The translations under genes were made by a program, and so were the position numbers. From assembly GCA_021371855.1 (NCBI GenBank), contig JAJFVL010000027.1, forward strand, positions 1 through 64,000: 64,000 nucleotides of DNA. Direction: 5' to 3'. Below, one piece after another: positions 36,467 through 44,993 of this stretch; position 1 is the first letter of the stretch, and each line of letters opens with the position of its first letter. The notes beneath the pieces are model-generated. The model saw only the letters and a program-made list of their open reading frames with translations, made no database searches and was not told the DNA's origin. The DNA is from Bacteroidales bacterium (lineage in GTDB: Bacteria > Bacteroidota > Bacteroidia > Bacteroidales > VadinHA17).

Positions 36467-37000
36467 ATGAGAAAGTTGTCATTTAATATCATCCTGATTC
36501 TTCTTTGCATTGGTTGTGAAAAGGAAAAATTTGACATAGAAAAGCCTGATGTTGCAGTTTTTGTCAAGCAATTGAAAGATGGAACATACGATTACTATGA
36601 GAAAGGAGAAAATGGTGAGAATTTATGGCTTTTAATGCCAAAATTTACCCGAAGTCATATACAATCCCTTATCGACTTTTCAAAAGACACTACTCATATT
36701 TCTGATTTCCCAATTAATCCAATCTCATCTCGCAGACCATATCCTGAAGGAAGGGAATATTTTATTTTAGGGGAGTGTTTATTATGGACAGTGGAAGGAA
36801 TAAGAAATGGTTATGGGTATGGTTCACTTGATCCCTTCTTAATTGACACCGCTTTGGCTAAGAGTATAAGACATAAGGGATTAAAAAGTGTTGAAATTCT
36901 TATTGTTGGTGATATCTATAAAAATTGGTGGAATAATTTAAAAGATAGTGACTGGAAGGACAAAAACCCATTACAAGAGACTTCATATAGATGGTTTTAA
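36467..37000 (+). CDS. small lipoprotein, possibly DUF4943
   Basis: A 177-residue protein with a lipoprotein signal; lipobox LCIGC puts the acylated Cys at about residue 17. The rest includes VFVKQLKDGTYDYY, LLMPKFTRSHIQSLIDFSKD and GECLLWTVEGIRNG, a pattern I associate tentatively with DUF4943, a Bacteroidota lipoprotein family of unknown role. Preceded by 79 nt and followed by a 519-nt gap. It stands alone on its strand after the DUF4256 gene. Confidence 0.65.
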   Translation: MRKLSFNIILILLCIGCEKEKFDIEKPDVAVFVKQLKDGTYDYYEKGENGENLWLLMPKFTRSHIQSLIDFSKDTTHISDFPINPISSRRPYPEGREYFILGECLLWTVEGIRNGYGYGSLDPFLIDTALAKSIRHKGLKSVEILIVGDIYKNWWNNLKDSDWKDKNPLQETSYRWF

Positions 37001-37519
37001 ATATTGACAGGGAACAATAAACAATAAGGTGTTCAATTATGAACTTTAAATTTTTGTATTGACCGCATTCTGACTGTCTTTGAATCACTTTGCAAAAATA
37101 TTGGATTTGGAAATAAATGAAGGCGGCGCTTGATCTGAAAGTCAATCTTTGCAATACAATCCTGTATACTGTCTGATAAAAGAAGTGCCGCATGGGGCAT
37201 ATTTATATATTGTTAATCATTACCGACAGTCCTGTAAACTTAAATTTTGTCTTAACTATATCAGGCTGCTGAGTTTTAATGACAGTTCGATTTGTGATTA
37301 ACAGAAATGAAAAAGCCTGGCTCTTGGGACACTATAAGGAACAAAAAGTTAAGGTAATTTTAGGTTTTCCCGATTGAAAATCATTATATTTAAATTCAAA
37401 ATCTAAGGTATTAATAGAAATATCTGTTTTTTAAACTTAAGGAAAAGGTCGGTCTTTTTAAAAAAAATAAATAACCATAAAGAAGTCAAAGTATTTAAAG
37501 CTGTTTAAAATAAATGAGT
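37001..37519. other. AT-rich intergenic stretch
   Basis: No gene or repeat that I can support. It must hold the promoter of the fibre-like gene at 37520, but no clean TTG/TAnnTTTG pair is visible. Confidence 0.35.
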
Positions 37520-38692
37520 ATGAAAAAGTTTTTTACCCTTTTAGCGATAGTATTATTACCCTTTAATATTTTTGCCCAGTCTCCTCAAAAAATGAGTTAT
37601 CAATTTGTTGTAAGAAATGCAGGTGGAGCATTAGTTACAGATCACGGTGTGGGATTAAAGATTAGTATTTTGCAGGGAACAGCGACAGGAACCGTGGTTT
37701 ATCAGGAGATTTTCAATCCCAATCCACAAACTAATTCCAATGGTCTTGCCAGTGTTGAAATCGGTAGCGGATTACCTGTTACCGGAACATTTTCTTCTAT
37801 TAACTGGGCAGCCGGACCATATTTTCTTAAGACCGAAACTGATCCTACCGGTGCTACAGATTATACTATTGTTGGTACAAGTCAATTATTAAGTGTACCG
37901 TATGCTTTTTACTCAAAAATGGCCGGTGACATATCTGACAACAGTGTTACCTCTGCCAGGATTACTGATGGCACTGTATCCACCAATGATCTTGCTGACG
38001 GCAGCGTCACTACAGCGAAGATCCTTGATGGCACCATAGCTACCCAGGACCTGGCTAACTACTCTGTCACTTCAGGGAAAATAGCTAATAATAGTATATA
38101 CACAAATGCCTTGGCTGACAATATTATAACTTCAGTGAAAATACTGGATGGCAACGTAAATACTGCAGATCTGGCGAGCAGCGCTGTCACTGCTGCAAAA
38201 ATCAGCGGGTCAGGGGCTATTGCTGACCAGGTATTGCAGTACAATGGTTCAGCAGTGACCTGGGGATATGCACCTGGTTCACTGATTAACACCTCTTTTC
38301 TGGCTGTCCCCTACGCGTTATTGGGTACTTCCTCTACCAACTGGACAAAAATCGGGGATATTGGTACAATAAGCAAGCTTGATGCGACCTCCGATCTGGA
38401 TGTTACTTTTAACGGGCGTGTCTATGTAGGGACCCTGGCCAGCAGTGCCATATTTGAAATACGGATTGACGCTGTCGCAACCACAACAGGATGGGCAAGG
38501 GCTTATTTCAGAAGTACCGAAACCTCAGGAATGGGGATACCTGCAAGTATGACAGGCATTTTTACCGGGTTAAGTGCAGGATACCATACTGTTAGTATGT
38601 GGGTCAGAGTAACCTCAGGGACAGGTTCAGACGCCACCATGAATCCAGGTAATTTCCAATCTGATCATGTTATTGTCCGTGAGTTCAAATAA
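37520..38692 (+). CDS. secreted tail-fibre-like repeat protein
   Basis: A 390-residue protein; ATG 37520 (Met-Lys-Lys) is preferred to the ATG two codons earlier. Signal peptide 1-19 (ending IFAQS). Residues about 20-135 form a conserved Bacteroidota head domain (MSYQFVVRNAGGALV, NGLASVEIGSGL, LLSVPYAFYSKMA). Residues about 140-235 carry tandem repeats of roughly 20 residues of the form DxSVTxxKIxDGTVxTxDLA, as in phage tail fibres, probably a trimeric stalk. A C-terminal beta domain follows. No sorting domain is seen. The same type of head appears to be present in the cut gene at 1-808. Surface function unknown. Confidence 0.72.
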   Translation: MKKFFTLLAIVLLPFNIFAQSPQKMSYQFVVRNAGGALVTDHGVGLKISILQGTATGTVVYQEIFNPNPQTNSNGLASVEIGSGLPVTGTFSSINWAAGPYFLKTETDPTGATDYTIVGTSQLLSVPYAFYSKMAGDISDNSVTSARITDGTVSTNDLADGSVTTAKILDGTIATQDLANYSVTSGKIANNSIYTNALADNIITSVKILDGNVNTADLASSAVTAAKISGSGAIADQVLQYNGSAVTWGYAPGSLINTSFLAVPYALLGTSSTNWTKIGDIGTISKLDATSDLDVTFNGRVYVGTLASSAIFEIRIDAVATTTGWARAYFRSTETSGMGIPASMTGIFTGLSAGYHTVSMWVRVTSGTGSDATMNPGNFQSDHVIVREFK

Positions 38693-38725
38693 GAACTTGT
38701 AATTGTATTATTTCTCTTTTATTTC

Positions 38726-39937
38726 TTACTCATCAACATGAAGGTCGGCACCAAAGAATGCTAATCCTCCTTCTGCAGTCTCCTTATATAGGCTTGGAAG
38801 ATCTTTCCCTGTCTGCTTCATGGTTTTGACAACCCTGTCGAAGCTCACCATATGCCGCCCATCAGAGAGCATTGCAAAAGTGTTATGCGATAATGCCCTC
38901 GATGCGGCAAACACATTCCGTTCAATGCAGGGGATCTGTACCAGACCGGCAATGGGATCACATGTAAGACCAAGATGATGTTCAAGCCCCATTTCGGCTG
39001 AATATTCTATCTGATAGTTGGTCCCGCCGTATAGTTGTGTCGATGCTGCAGAAGCCATGGCGCATGCGGTCCCGATTTCCCCCTGGCAGCCTACTTCGGC
39101 ACCCGATATTGAAGCATTTTTCTTTACAATGTTACCTATAAGGCCAGCTGTGGCAAGAGCTTTAATTATATCTTTGTTCTTATAACCGTTAAACTCCTTG
39201 AGGTATTTAAGTACAGCCGGCATAACCCCGCAGGAGCCACAGGTGGGAGCTGTTGCAATCACTCCTCCGGAAGCGTTTTCCTCGCTTACTGCAAGAGCGA
39301 ATGCATAAAGTGTAGCTCTTCTCCTGAATTCGTCACGATACTGTTGAGCCTTACGCATATATGAATTGGCCTTACGCTGAAGGTTAAGACCTCCCGGTAA
39401 AACTCCCTCTACTGTCAAACCATTTTTGATTGATGCCTCCATGGTATTCCAAATCTTTTCAAGGAACGGCCAGATATCCTTCCCTTCTGTCTCTTCAACA
39501 TACTGCCACAGTGTTATCCCTTTATGTCTGCAGTAATCAAGTATTTTGTCAAGATTGTCATGCGGATAAATGGATCTTGTTTCTGTTGCCCCGGAATCAT
39601 CTGTGATCGCACCTCCTCCAATGCTATAAGCCCTCCACTCTGATATTACCGTACCGTTAATATCGAGCGCTTCGAACTTCATCGCATTAGAGTGCCTTTC
39701 CTGAAATATTTCAGGATACCACTCGATAGCCAGTTTTCTTTCGCCGAAAGCTTTCATCAGCACTGTATCAGTGCCATGTCCTTTACCTGTTGCAGCAAGG
39801 CTTCCGTATAGTATGACTTTATAAGAAGCCGCATTGCCGTTTTCATCTATAAAACGCTGAGCAGCACTTGCCGGCCCGAGCGTATGACTGCTTGATGGTC
39901 CGCGTCCTATTCTATATAAGTTTCTTATTGTCTCCAT
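38726..39937 (-). CDS. sdaA: L-serine ammonia-lyase (iron-sulfur type)
   Basis: Deaminates L-serine to pyruvate and ammonia using a [4Fe-4S] cluster. The 403-residue single chain fuses the beta (N-terminal, [17 protein letters not shown]) and alpha parts. Cluster-type cysteines are in [11 protein letters not shown] and in [34 protein letters not shown] is the other signature block. Length is slightly shorter than E. coli SdaA (about 454). It is convergent with the fibre-like gene and lies 62 nt upstream of the TonB receptor gene's stop on the same strand. Confidence 0.95.
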   Translation of the reverse strand: METIRNLYRIGRGPSSSHTLGPASAAQRFIDENGNAASYKVILYGSLAATGKGHGTDTVLMKAFGERKLAIEWYPEIFQERHSNAMKFEALDINGTVISEWRAYSIGGGAITDDSGATETRSIYPHDNLDKILDYCRHKGITLWQYVEETEGKDIWPFLEKIWNTMEASIKNGLTVEGVLPGGLNLQRKANSYMRKAQQYRDEFRRRATLYAFALAVSEENASGGVIATAPTCGSCGVMPAVLKYLKEFNGYKNKDIIKALATAGLIGNIVKKNASISGAEVGCQGEIGTACAMASAASTQLYGGTNYQIEYSAEMGLEHHLGLTCDPIAGLVQIPCIERNVFAASRALSHNTFAMLSDGRHMVSFDRVVKTMKQTGKDLPSLYKETAEGGLAFFGADLHVDE

Positions 39938-39999
39938 CCATTTTTCTGAACTTCAATTGTTAAAACTTCATCTGACAAAAATACACACTTAAAACCTTC

Positions 40000-42780
40000 C
40001 TAGAAATCACCTGATGCGTTTCCGAAGATTTTGAAATTATAAGTTACCATGAATATTGGCTGGCCAAAGATTGACATTTTATATCCATTTACAATTCCTC
40101 CCTCATTCTTGAAGTATATTGAATAGGGATTTTTCCTTCCCAATACATTATATACCGTAAATGTAAGTGATGAATGATTTAACTTTTCTGCTCTCAGGTT
40201 TCCGTTCAATGTGGCGGACAGATCAAGCCGGATATAATCAGGTATACGGTATTCATTTCTTTTTGAATAATATACGCGGTTTGTGCCATTAAAATTATAG
40301 AAAGCAACAGGGAAAGTAATTGGTCGCCCGGTACTATATGAGAAGTTTGAAGTCACATTTATCCTCCTCGATAGTTTAGCATTTGCAATTGCTTTCAGAT
40401 CATGAGGTTTATCAAAATTTGCAGGGAAATACTGTCCTCCGTTTACTTTCTCTTCTTCAAATTCACCATCAACTTTCACCAGAGTTCTTGAATAAGTGTA
40501 GCTTATCCAGCCAGTCAGTTTTCCTGACTGCTTCTTTACCATTAATTCTACACCATATGCTTTCCCGTTGCCGTTAATGATATCTGTTTCAAGATGGTCA
40601 TTCATCAGCAACACAGCTCCTCCTTTATAATCGAGGATATTTGTAATCTTTTTATAGTAAGTCTCTATTGAAGCCTCAACAGCTTTTCGTGAAAAGTTCT
40701 TATAGAATCCCAGAGAAAACTGGTCCCCCATTTGTGGTTTGATATAACTGTCGCTTAATTTCCAGATATCAGTCGGAGACATTGAAGTTGTGTTGGAGAT
40801 CATGTGTATATACTGATATACTCTCTGAACACCGATCTTCAATGACGATTCAGGAGATAAAATAAGACGCGATGAAACTCTGAATTCCAGTCCGGGATAA
40901 ACCTTTATTATCTTACCATCTCCATAGATAATTGTATCGCTTATACTTTCAACTGTCCTTGAAGTATTCTCAAAATATTGAAATTCTGTTTTGGGGCCGA
41001 AAGAGGTAAAAAGGGTTCCTCTTATTCCCCCCGAAACTGATAAATTCTGATTCACTTCAAATTCATCACTTAGATATAACGCTGGTTCTAAAGCATGCTC
41101 CTTTTCTATCCGTTTTGTAGCGGTCACTGAATAATCCCCAACCGGTGTCCGTACACCTGGAAGCAGTGAATAGTAAATTGCATCCAGTCCAAATTCAACT
41201 TTGTGTTTCGCAACCGGAAAGTATAAAAAGTCAGCTCTTAAAACTCTCTGATCTAATTTGTAATATGTTGAACTATAGTCTGTTGAATCCTGGTTTTCAT
41301 TAAGATGATAATCATAGTTACTTACAATACCATAGAATTGTGCAGAAAGCTTTGGGTTAAAGATGTGTTTCCATTTTAAAGTTGATGCAAGGTTCCTGTA
41401 GTCAAAGGCATTCACGCTGAAATAATCAAATTTATCTTTGCTGTAATAACCCGAAAGAGAAATGGAATTTCTGGCATTGATTTCGGTGTTTATAATACCC
41501 TGTACATCATAAAAGCCTGCTGAGCTCTTTTGTAGCTGTGGATCGTCAAGCATTCCCAGTATCCAATCGGAATAAGTTGCCCGAGTCCCTATAATAAAAG
41601 AGCCCTTCCCCTTCTTAACAGGCCCCTCCACAAGAATTCTGCCCGTAACAGGGCTTACCCCGCCACTTACTTTTACTCTTTCCCTGTTCCCCTCCAAAGG
41701 AGCAATTTCCATTACTGAAGATAATCTTCCTCCATATTTTGACGGCATCCCGCTCTTATAAAGAGTAACATCAGATATAAGATCTGAATTGAATGCGGAG
41801 AAAAAGCCGAAAAAATGAGATGAATTTATTATCGGTGCATTATTTAAAAGAACAAGATTCTGATCAGCGCTTCCTCCGCGTACATTATAGCCACTCGACG
41901 CTTCTCCGACTGTCTGTACTCCCGGCAACAATAATGAACTCTTAATTATATCAGCTTCGCCCATTCCCATTGGTATTTGCTTCAACATCTTTGTATTTAT
42001 CTTTTCAATGCCGATTCTTACATTCTTTACCATGTTTTCGCGGTTGGCAGAAACAACTATCTCATTTAGCTGGTTGGTGTTTTCACTCATTTCAACATCC
42101 AGAGCTCCATCAGAATAAATAATTGCATTTCTCCTGGTGGTCTTCATCCCAACCATCCTGTATTCAATCTGATACTGCCCGGCAGGCAATGTAACAGAAT
42201 AGTAACCGGAATTATTTGTCATTGCACCGGCTTTAAGCTTCTCTACATAAACAATTGCTCCTGATATAAACTCTCCGTCAACAGAGCTGATGACAGTTCC
42301 TGATAATGTGACTTTGTCTCCGGTATGTGAACCAGCTTGTTTCCCTATTCTGAATACCTTGTATTCATCGCTTATTGAAGATTTTTCCTGCCTGACAACA
42401 GGCCTTACAAATTCTGAAGTATCGGTTGAAGCATAGTTCTTTTTAAGATATTCCAGATACTCTTTTTGAAAATTTGTTTTTATTGAATATCCTTTCGACA
42501 AGATCACCTTGTTACCTTCCGTAATAATAAAAGAAAAACCACTTTTCCCTAGTGATTTGCCCAGAAGATCCTCGAATTTTTCATTTTCTGAATCGACAGA
42601 GAGAAGAAGTGTATCAACCCATTTGTTTGAGTAATAAATTTTTACCGGGATTGACTTTTCAAGAGTATCAACCAGATCACTGAATAAAATCCGGTTGAAC
42701 CGGATGGATAAATTCTTATCCTGTCCAAAAACACAACTTGCTGATATAAAAATAGTTATAATGAGCAGGAGTTTCTTCAT
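40000..42780 (-). CDS. TonB-dependent receptor with STN and carboxypeptidase-like domains
   Basis: A 926-residue outer-membrane transporter. Order: signal peptide (1-19), STN domain (about 25-95), carboxypeptidase-regulatory-like domain (about 160-235, VTLSGTVISSVDGEFISGA), plug (about 240-360 with GYNVRGGSADQNLVLLNNAP), and a 22-strand-type barrel ending with FNFKIFGN-like aromatic residues. The STN domain normally contacts a FecR-type anti-sigma factor, but none is in the window. No SusD partner is present; instead the genes next to it are a 259-residue secreted protein (4 nt upstream, same strand) and DUF4249 and MG2 proteins divergently. Substrate unknown. Confidence 0.92.
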   Translation of the reverse strand: MKKLLLIITIFISASCVFGQDKNLSIRFNRILFSDLVDTLEKSIPVKIYYSNKWVDTLLLSVDSENEKFEDLLGKSLGKSGFSFIITEGNKVILSKGYSIKTNFQKEYLEYLKKNYASTDTSEFVRPVVRQEKSSISDEYKVFRIGKQAGSHTGDKVTLSGTVISSVDGEFISGAIVYVEKLKAGAMTNNSGYYSVTLPAGQYQIEYRMVGMKTTRRNAIIYSDGALDVEMSENTNQLNEIVVSANRENMVKNVRIGIEKINTKMLKQIPMGMGEADIIKSSLLLPGVQTVGEASSGYNVRGGSADQNLVLLNNAPIINSSHFFGFFSAFNSDLISDVTLYKSGMPSKYGGRLSSVMEIAPLEGNRERVKVSGGVSPVTGRILVEGPVKKGKGSFIIGTRATYSDWILGMLDDPQLQKSSAGFYDVQGIINTEINARNSISLSGYYSKDKFDYFSVNAFDYRNLASTLKWKHIFNPKLSAQFYGIVSNYDYHLNENQDSTDYSSTYYKLDQRVLRADFLYFPVAKHKVEFGLDAIYYSLLPGVRTPVGDYSVTATKRIEKEHALEPALYLSDEFEVNQNLSVSGGIRGTLFTSFGPKTEFQYFENTSRTVESISDTIIYGDGKIIKVYPGLEFRVSSRLILSPESSLKIGVQRVYQYIHMISNTTSMSPTDIWKLSDSYIKPQMGDQFSLGFYKNFSRKAVEASIETYYKKITNILDYKGGAVLLMNDHLETDIINGNGKAYGVELMVKKQSGKLTGWISYTYSRTLVKVDGEFEEEKVNGGQYFPANFDKPHDLKAIANAKLSRRINVTSNFSYSTGRPITFPVAFYNFNGTNRVYYSKRNEYRIPDYIRLDLSATLNGNLRAEKLNHSSLTFTVYNVLGRKNPYSIYFKNEGGIVNGYKMSIFGQPIFMVTYNFKIFGNASGDF

Positions 42781-42784
42781 ATTA

Positions 42785-43564
42785 TTATCTGGCCGGAGTT
42801 ATCTGGCTGTCATAAAATTTCAATACACTTAAAATTTGATTCTTATTTGCCTCCCGGATATTAATTTTCCTCTGGTTTATGAACTTCTTTACATCATCAG
42901 ATCTTTCTCCGAACAACCTGGCAAATTTCCGCAACGATGTAATTTTGGAATAGCCATCCCCCAGGCTGATATATCCAACCGGAGAATAAAAATATTCGTC
43001 AGTACCGTTTCTTTCAACAACAGACGACCGGTGTCTGATCAGGTATTTACTGACTCCGTCATACACCACTTCATAAAAACCCGCCTGAAGATTCTGATCC
43101 ACTGCTGTTTTTCCTTCGAAATATTTGAAATTCAAGGTATCGTTATCGAAGTAAAGTTCGAAACAATCTATATTGTCTTTATTCAATGATACTTCGTACA
43201 ATCTGTAATTGAATGTTCTGGCGGTATCAAAATAAATCACTTCATCTGTATATGTATCATACTTCAAGGTAATATTGGAATATTTCCTCCCGTTCAATGT
43301 TACTGAACCCGAGTGGTTTTTATTGGCGAACAGCAGAGGCTTGAATTTTGAATGAAAATAATACGGGATATAATCTCTGCCGTTTATCAGTTCGTCGGCA
43401 GTTCCTATTTTCATCGAATAAATCTTATGAAGATAGTTAACCTGGCTACCTGATAAATTGCCATAGACATCTTCCCCTTTATCAGTTATAAACTGATCAG
43501 ATGATTGTGCTATCCCTGAAATTGAGCAGAACAATAAGATAATATTCATCAAAATCTTTCCCAT
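42785..43564 (-). CDS. secreted protein co-transcribed with the TonB receptor
   Basis: From the ATG at 43564 the product has 259 residues with a signal peptide (about 1-20, ending ISGIAQS). The frame could also start at 43603, but that adds residues not typical of a signal. The mature part is beta-rich: GEDVYGNLSGSQVNYLHKIYS, YDTYTDEVIYFD, and LARLFGE-like C-terminus with many Lys/Asn. I do not recognise the family. The 4-nt spacing to the TonB receptor start implies a shared transcript and probably a shared role at the outer membrane. Confidence 0.65.
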   Translation of the reverse strand: MGKILMNIILLFCSISGIAQSSDQFITDKGEDVYGNLSGSQVNYLHKIYSMKIGTADELINGRDYIPYYFHSKFKPLLFANKNHSGSVTLNGRKYSNITLKYDTYTDEVIYFDTARTFNYRLYEVSLNKDNIDCFELYFDNDTLNFKYFEGKTAVDQNLQAGFYEVVYDGVSKYLIRHRSSVVERNGTDEYFYSPVGYISLGDGYSKITSLRKFARLFGERSDDVKKFINQRKINIREANKNQILSVLKFYDSQITPAR

Positions 43565-43693
43565 AAAAGGAATGTTTTCGGCCTTTCTTAGATTAAATAA
43601 CAAATATTAGTCTTAATAATGAATTTTTTGACTCTTTTTAATGAATATTTTAAATTTACTTTGTTCCATATACGCTTGAAGTCGTTTAAATAC

Positions 43694-43701
43694 TAATTTT
43701 G
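43694..43701 (+). promoter_or_regulatory. possible -7 box of the DUF4249 gene
   Basis: TAATTTTG matches TAnnTTTG exactly, 54 nt before the ATG at 43756 in the divergent gap. The nearest TTG (43677-43679 region) leaves only about 15 nt, so the pair is imperfect. Confidence 0.35.
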
Positions 43702-43755
43702 TTCCCCTGAAGAATAAAATCAGGAAAAACAGATGCAAAAATTATTCTGAGAGGC

Positions 43756-44982
43756 ATGAAAAAGAAATGGTGGAAACCTCTTATTCTTTTATTTACAACC
43801 GGCATTCTGTTTACCTGTATAGATCCATATACCCCAAAACTGGATGATTTTCAATCTATCCTTGTGGTCGATGCCCTCCTGACTGACGAAAACATTTCAA
43901 ATTACGTAAAATTATCCCGGACCATCCGGACGCTTGATGAAGATCCCGCGAAGGTCTCAGGTGCCGTGGTTACTATTACAGATGATCTTGGCAAGAGTAC
44001 TACTTTATGTGAGACATCTGCAGGGATTTATAAAACAGACAGCCTTTCTTTCAGGGGTGAAACCGGAAGAGCTTATACTTTATATATTAACACAAATGAT
44101 GGTAAAGAATATAAATCAGAACCAGGCATTCTATATCCTGTAGATGATATTGACAGCATCTATTTTGAGAAAGACACTGAGATCAGTAACGTGACAAGCG
44201 AAAGCCTCGAAGGAATCAGAATTTATATAGACTCAAACCATGGAAACGAAGGCAATTATTACCGGTGGGCTTGTGAGGAATGGTGGAAATTCAGTGTTCC
44301 TGATCCTTCGAGATATGAATACCTCAATGATTCTACATTCCCTGTAATTGATAAAGTAAGGCAAATTTGCTGGGGGAATCATAAATCCGATGAAATAATG
44401 GTTGAATCGACAACCTCAGGAAATTCCGGCAGTATACAGAGAAAACCTATGCTTTTCGTTCCATCTGATACTTCCTCCCGCTTATCGATACGGTATTGCA
44501 TCCAGATTAAGCAGATGTCAATCTCACAAAAGGAATATGAGTTCTGGACCCAGATGAAACAGATCAATGAAAGCGGAGGAGACATTTTTGATAAACAACC
44601 TTTCCGTATCTTCAGTAACATTTACAACATTAATGATCCTGATGAAGCTGTACTGGGCTATTTCCAGGTATCAGGAGTTTGCAGTAGAATGAAATATATT
44701 AACTATAAAGATATTAAGGACCTCCACCTCCCAATGTTCAGATACTCCTGTGAAAGTGTGGAAAAATCCGTCGATGATTACCCTCCTCCTCTTTCACCTG
44801 GTGGCGGAATGACCTGGGATAAGATTTATGCCATATATACCAGTTCAGGATATTTGTTTGTTGAGCCCGTGCTTAACAAAGATGGAGAAATGATAAAACT
44901 GGCTTTCGTCTCCTCGGATTGTGCCGATTGCACTTTACATGGCAACCTTAAAAAACCTGATTTCTGGATTGATTCGGAATGA
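43756..44982 (+). CDS. DUF4249 lipoprotein
   Basis: A 408-residue lipoprotein; lipobox LFTC places the acylated Cys at about residue 21, followed by IDPYTPKLDDFQSILVVDALLTDE, the usual DUF4249 opening (the family starts IDxxxPxxxxxLVVxGxLTD). An N-terminal Ig-like beta domain (to about residue 130) precedes a larger C-terminal domain with CEEWWKF and CSRMKYINYK-type cysteines. DUF4249 proteins usually sit beside TonB receptors of the carboxypeptidase-like class, as here, and may act as their surface lipoprotein partner. This role is inferred. Confidence 0.85.
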   Translation: MKKKWWKPLILLFTTGILFTCIDPYTPKLDDFQSILVVDALLTDENISNYVKLSRTIRTLDEDPAKVSGAVVTITDDLGKSTTLCETSAGIYKTDSLSFRGETGRAYTLYINTNDGKEYKSEPGILYPVDDIDSIYFEKDTEISNVTSESLEGIRIYIDSNHGNEGNYYRWACEEWWKFSVPDPSRYEYLNDSTFPVIDKVRQICWGNHKSDEIMVESTTSGNSGSIQRKPMLFVPSDTSSRLSIRYCIQIKQMSISQKEYEFWTQMKQINESGGDIFDKQPFRIFSNIYNINDPDEAVLGYFQVSGVCSRMKYINYKDIKDLHLPMFRYSCESVEKSVDDYPPPLSPGGGMTWDKIYAIYTSSGYLFVEPVLNKDGEMIKLAFVSSDCADCTLHGNLKKPDFWIDSE

Positions 44983-44993
44983 TTTAACTTATT

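Noticed and set aside
37001..37513. Minus-strand frame of 97 codons over 36900-37193
   Set aside because: It overlaps the end of the lipoprotein gene and shows no protein-like pattern.
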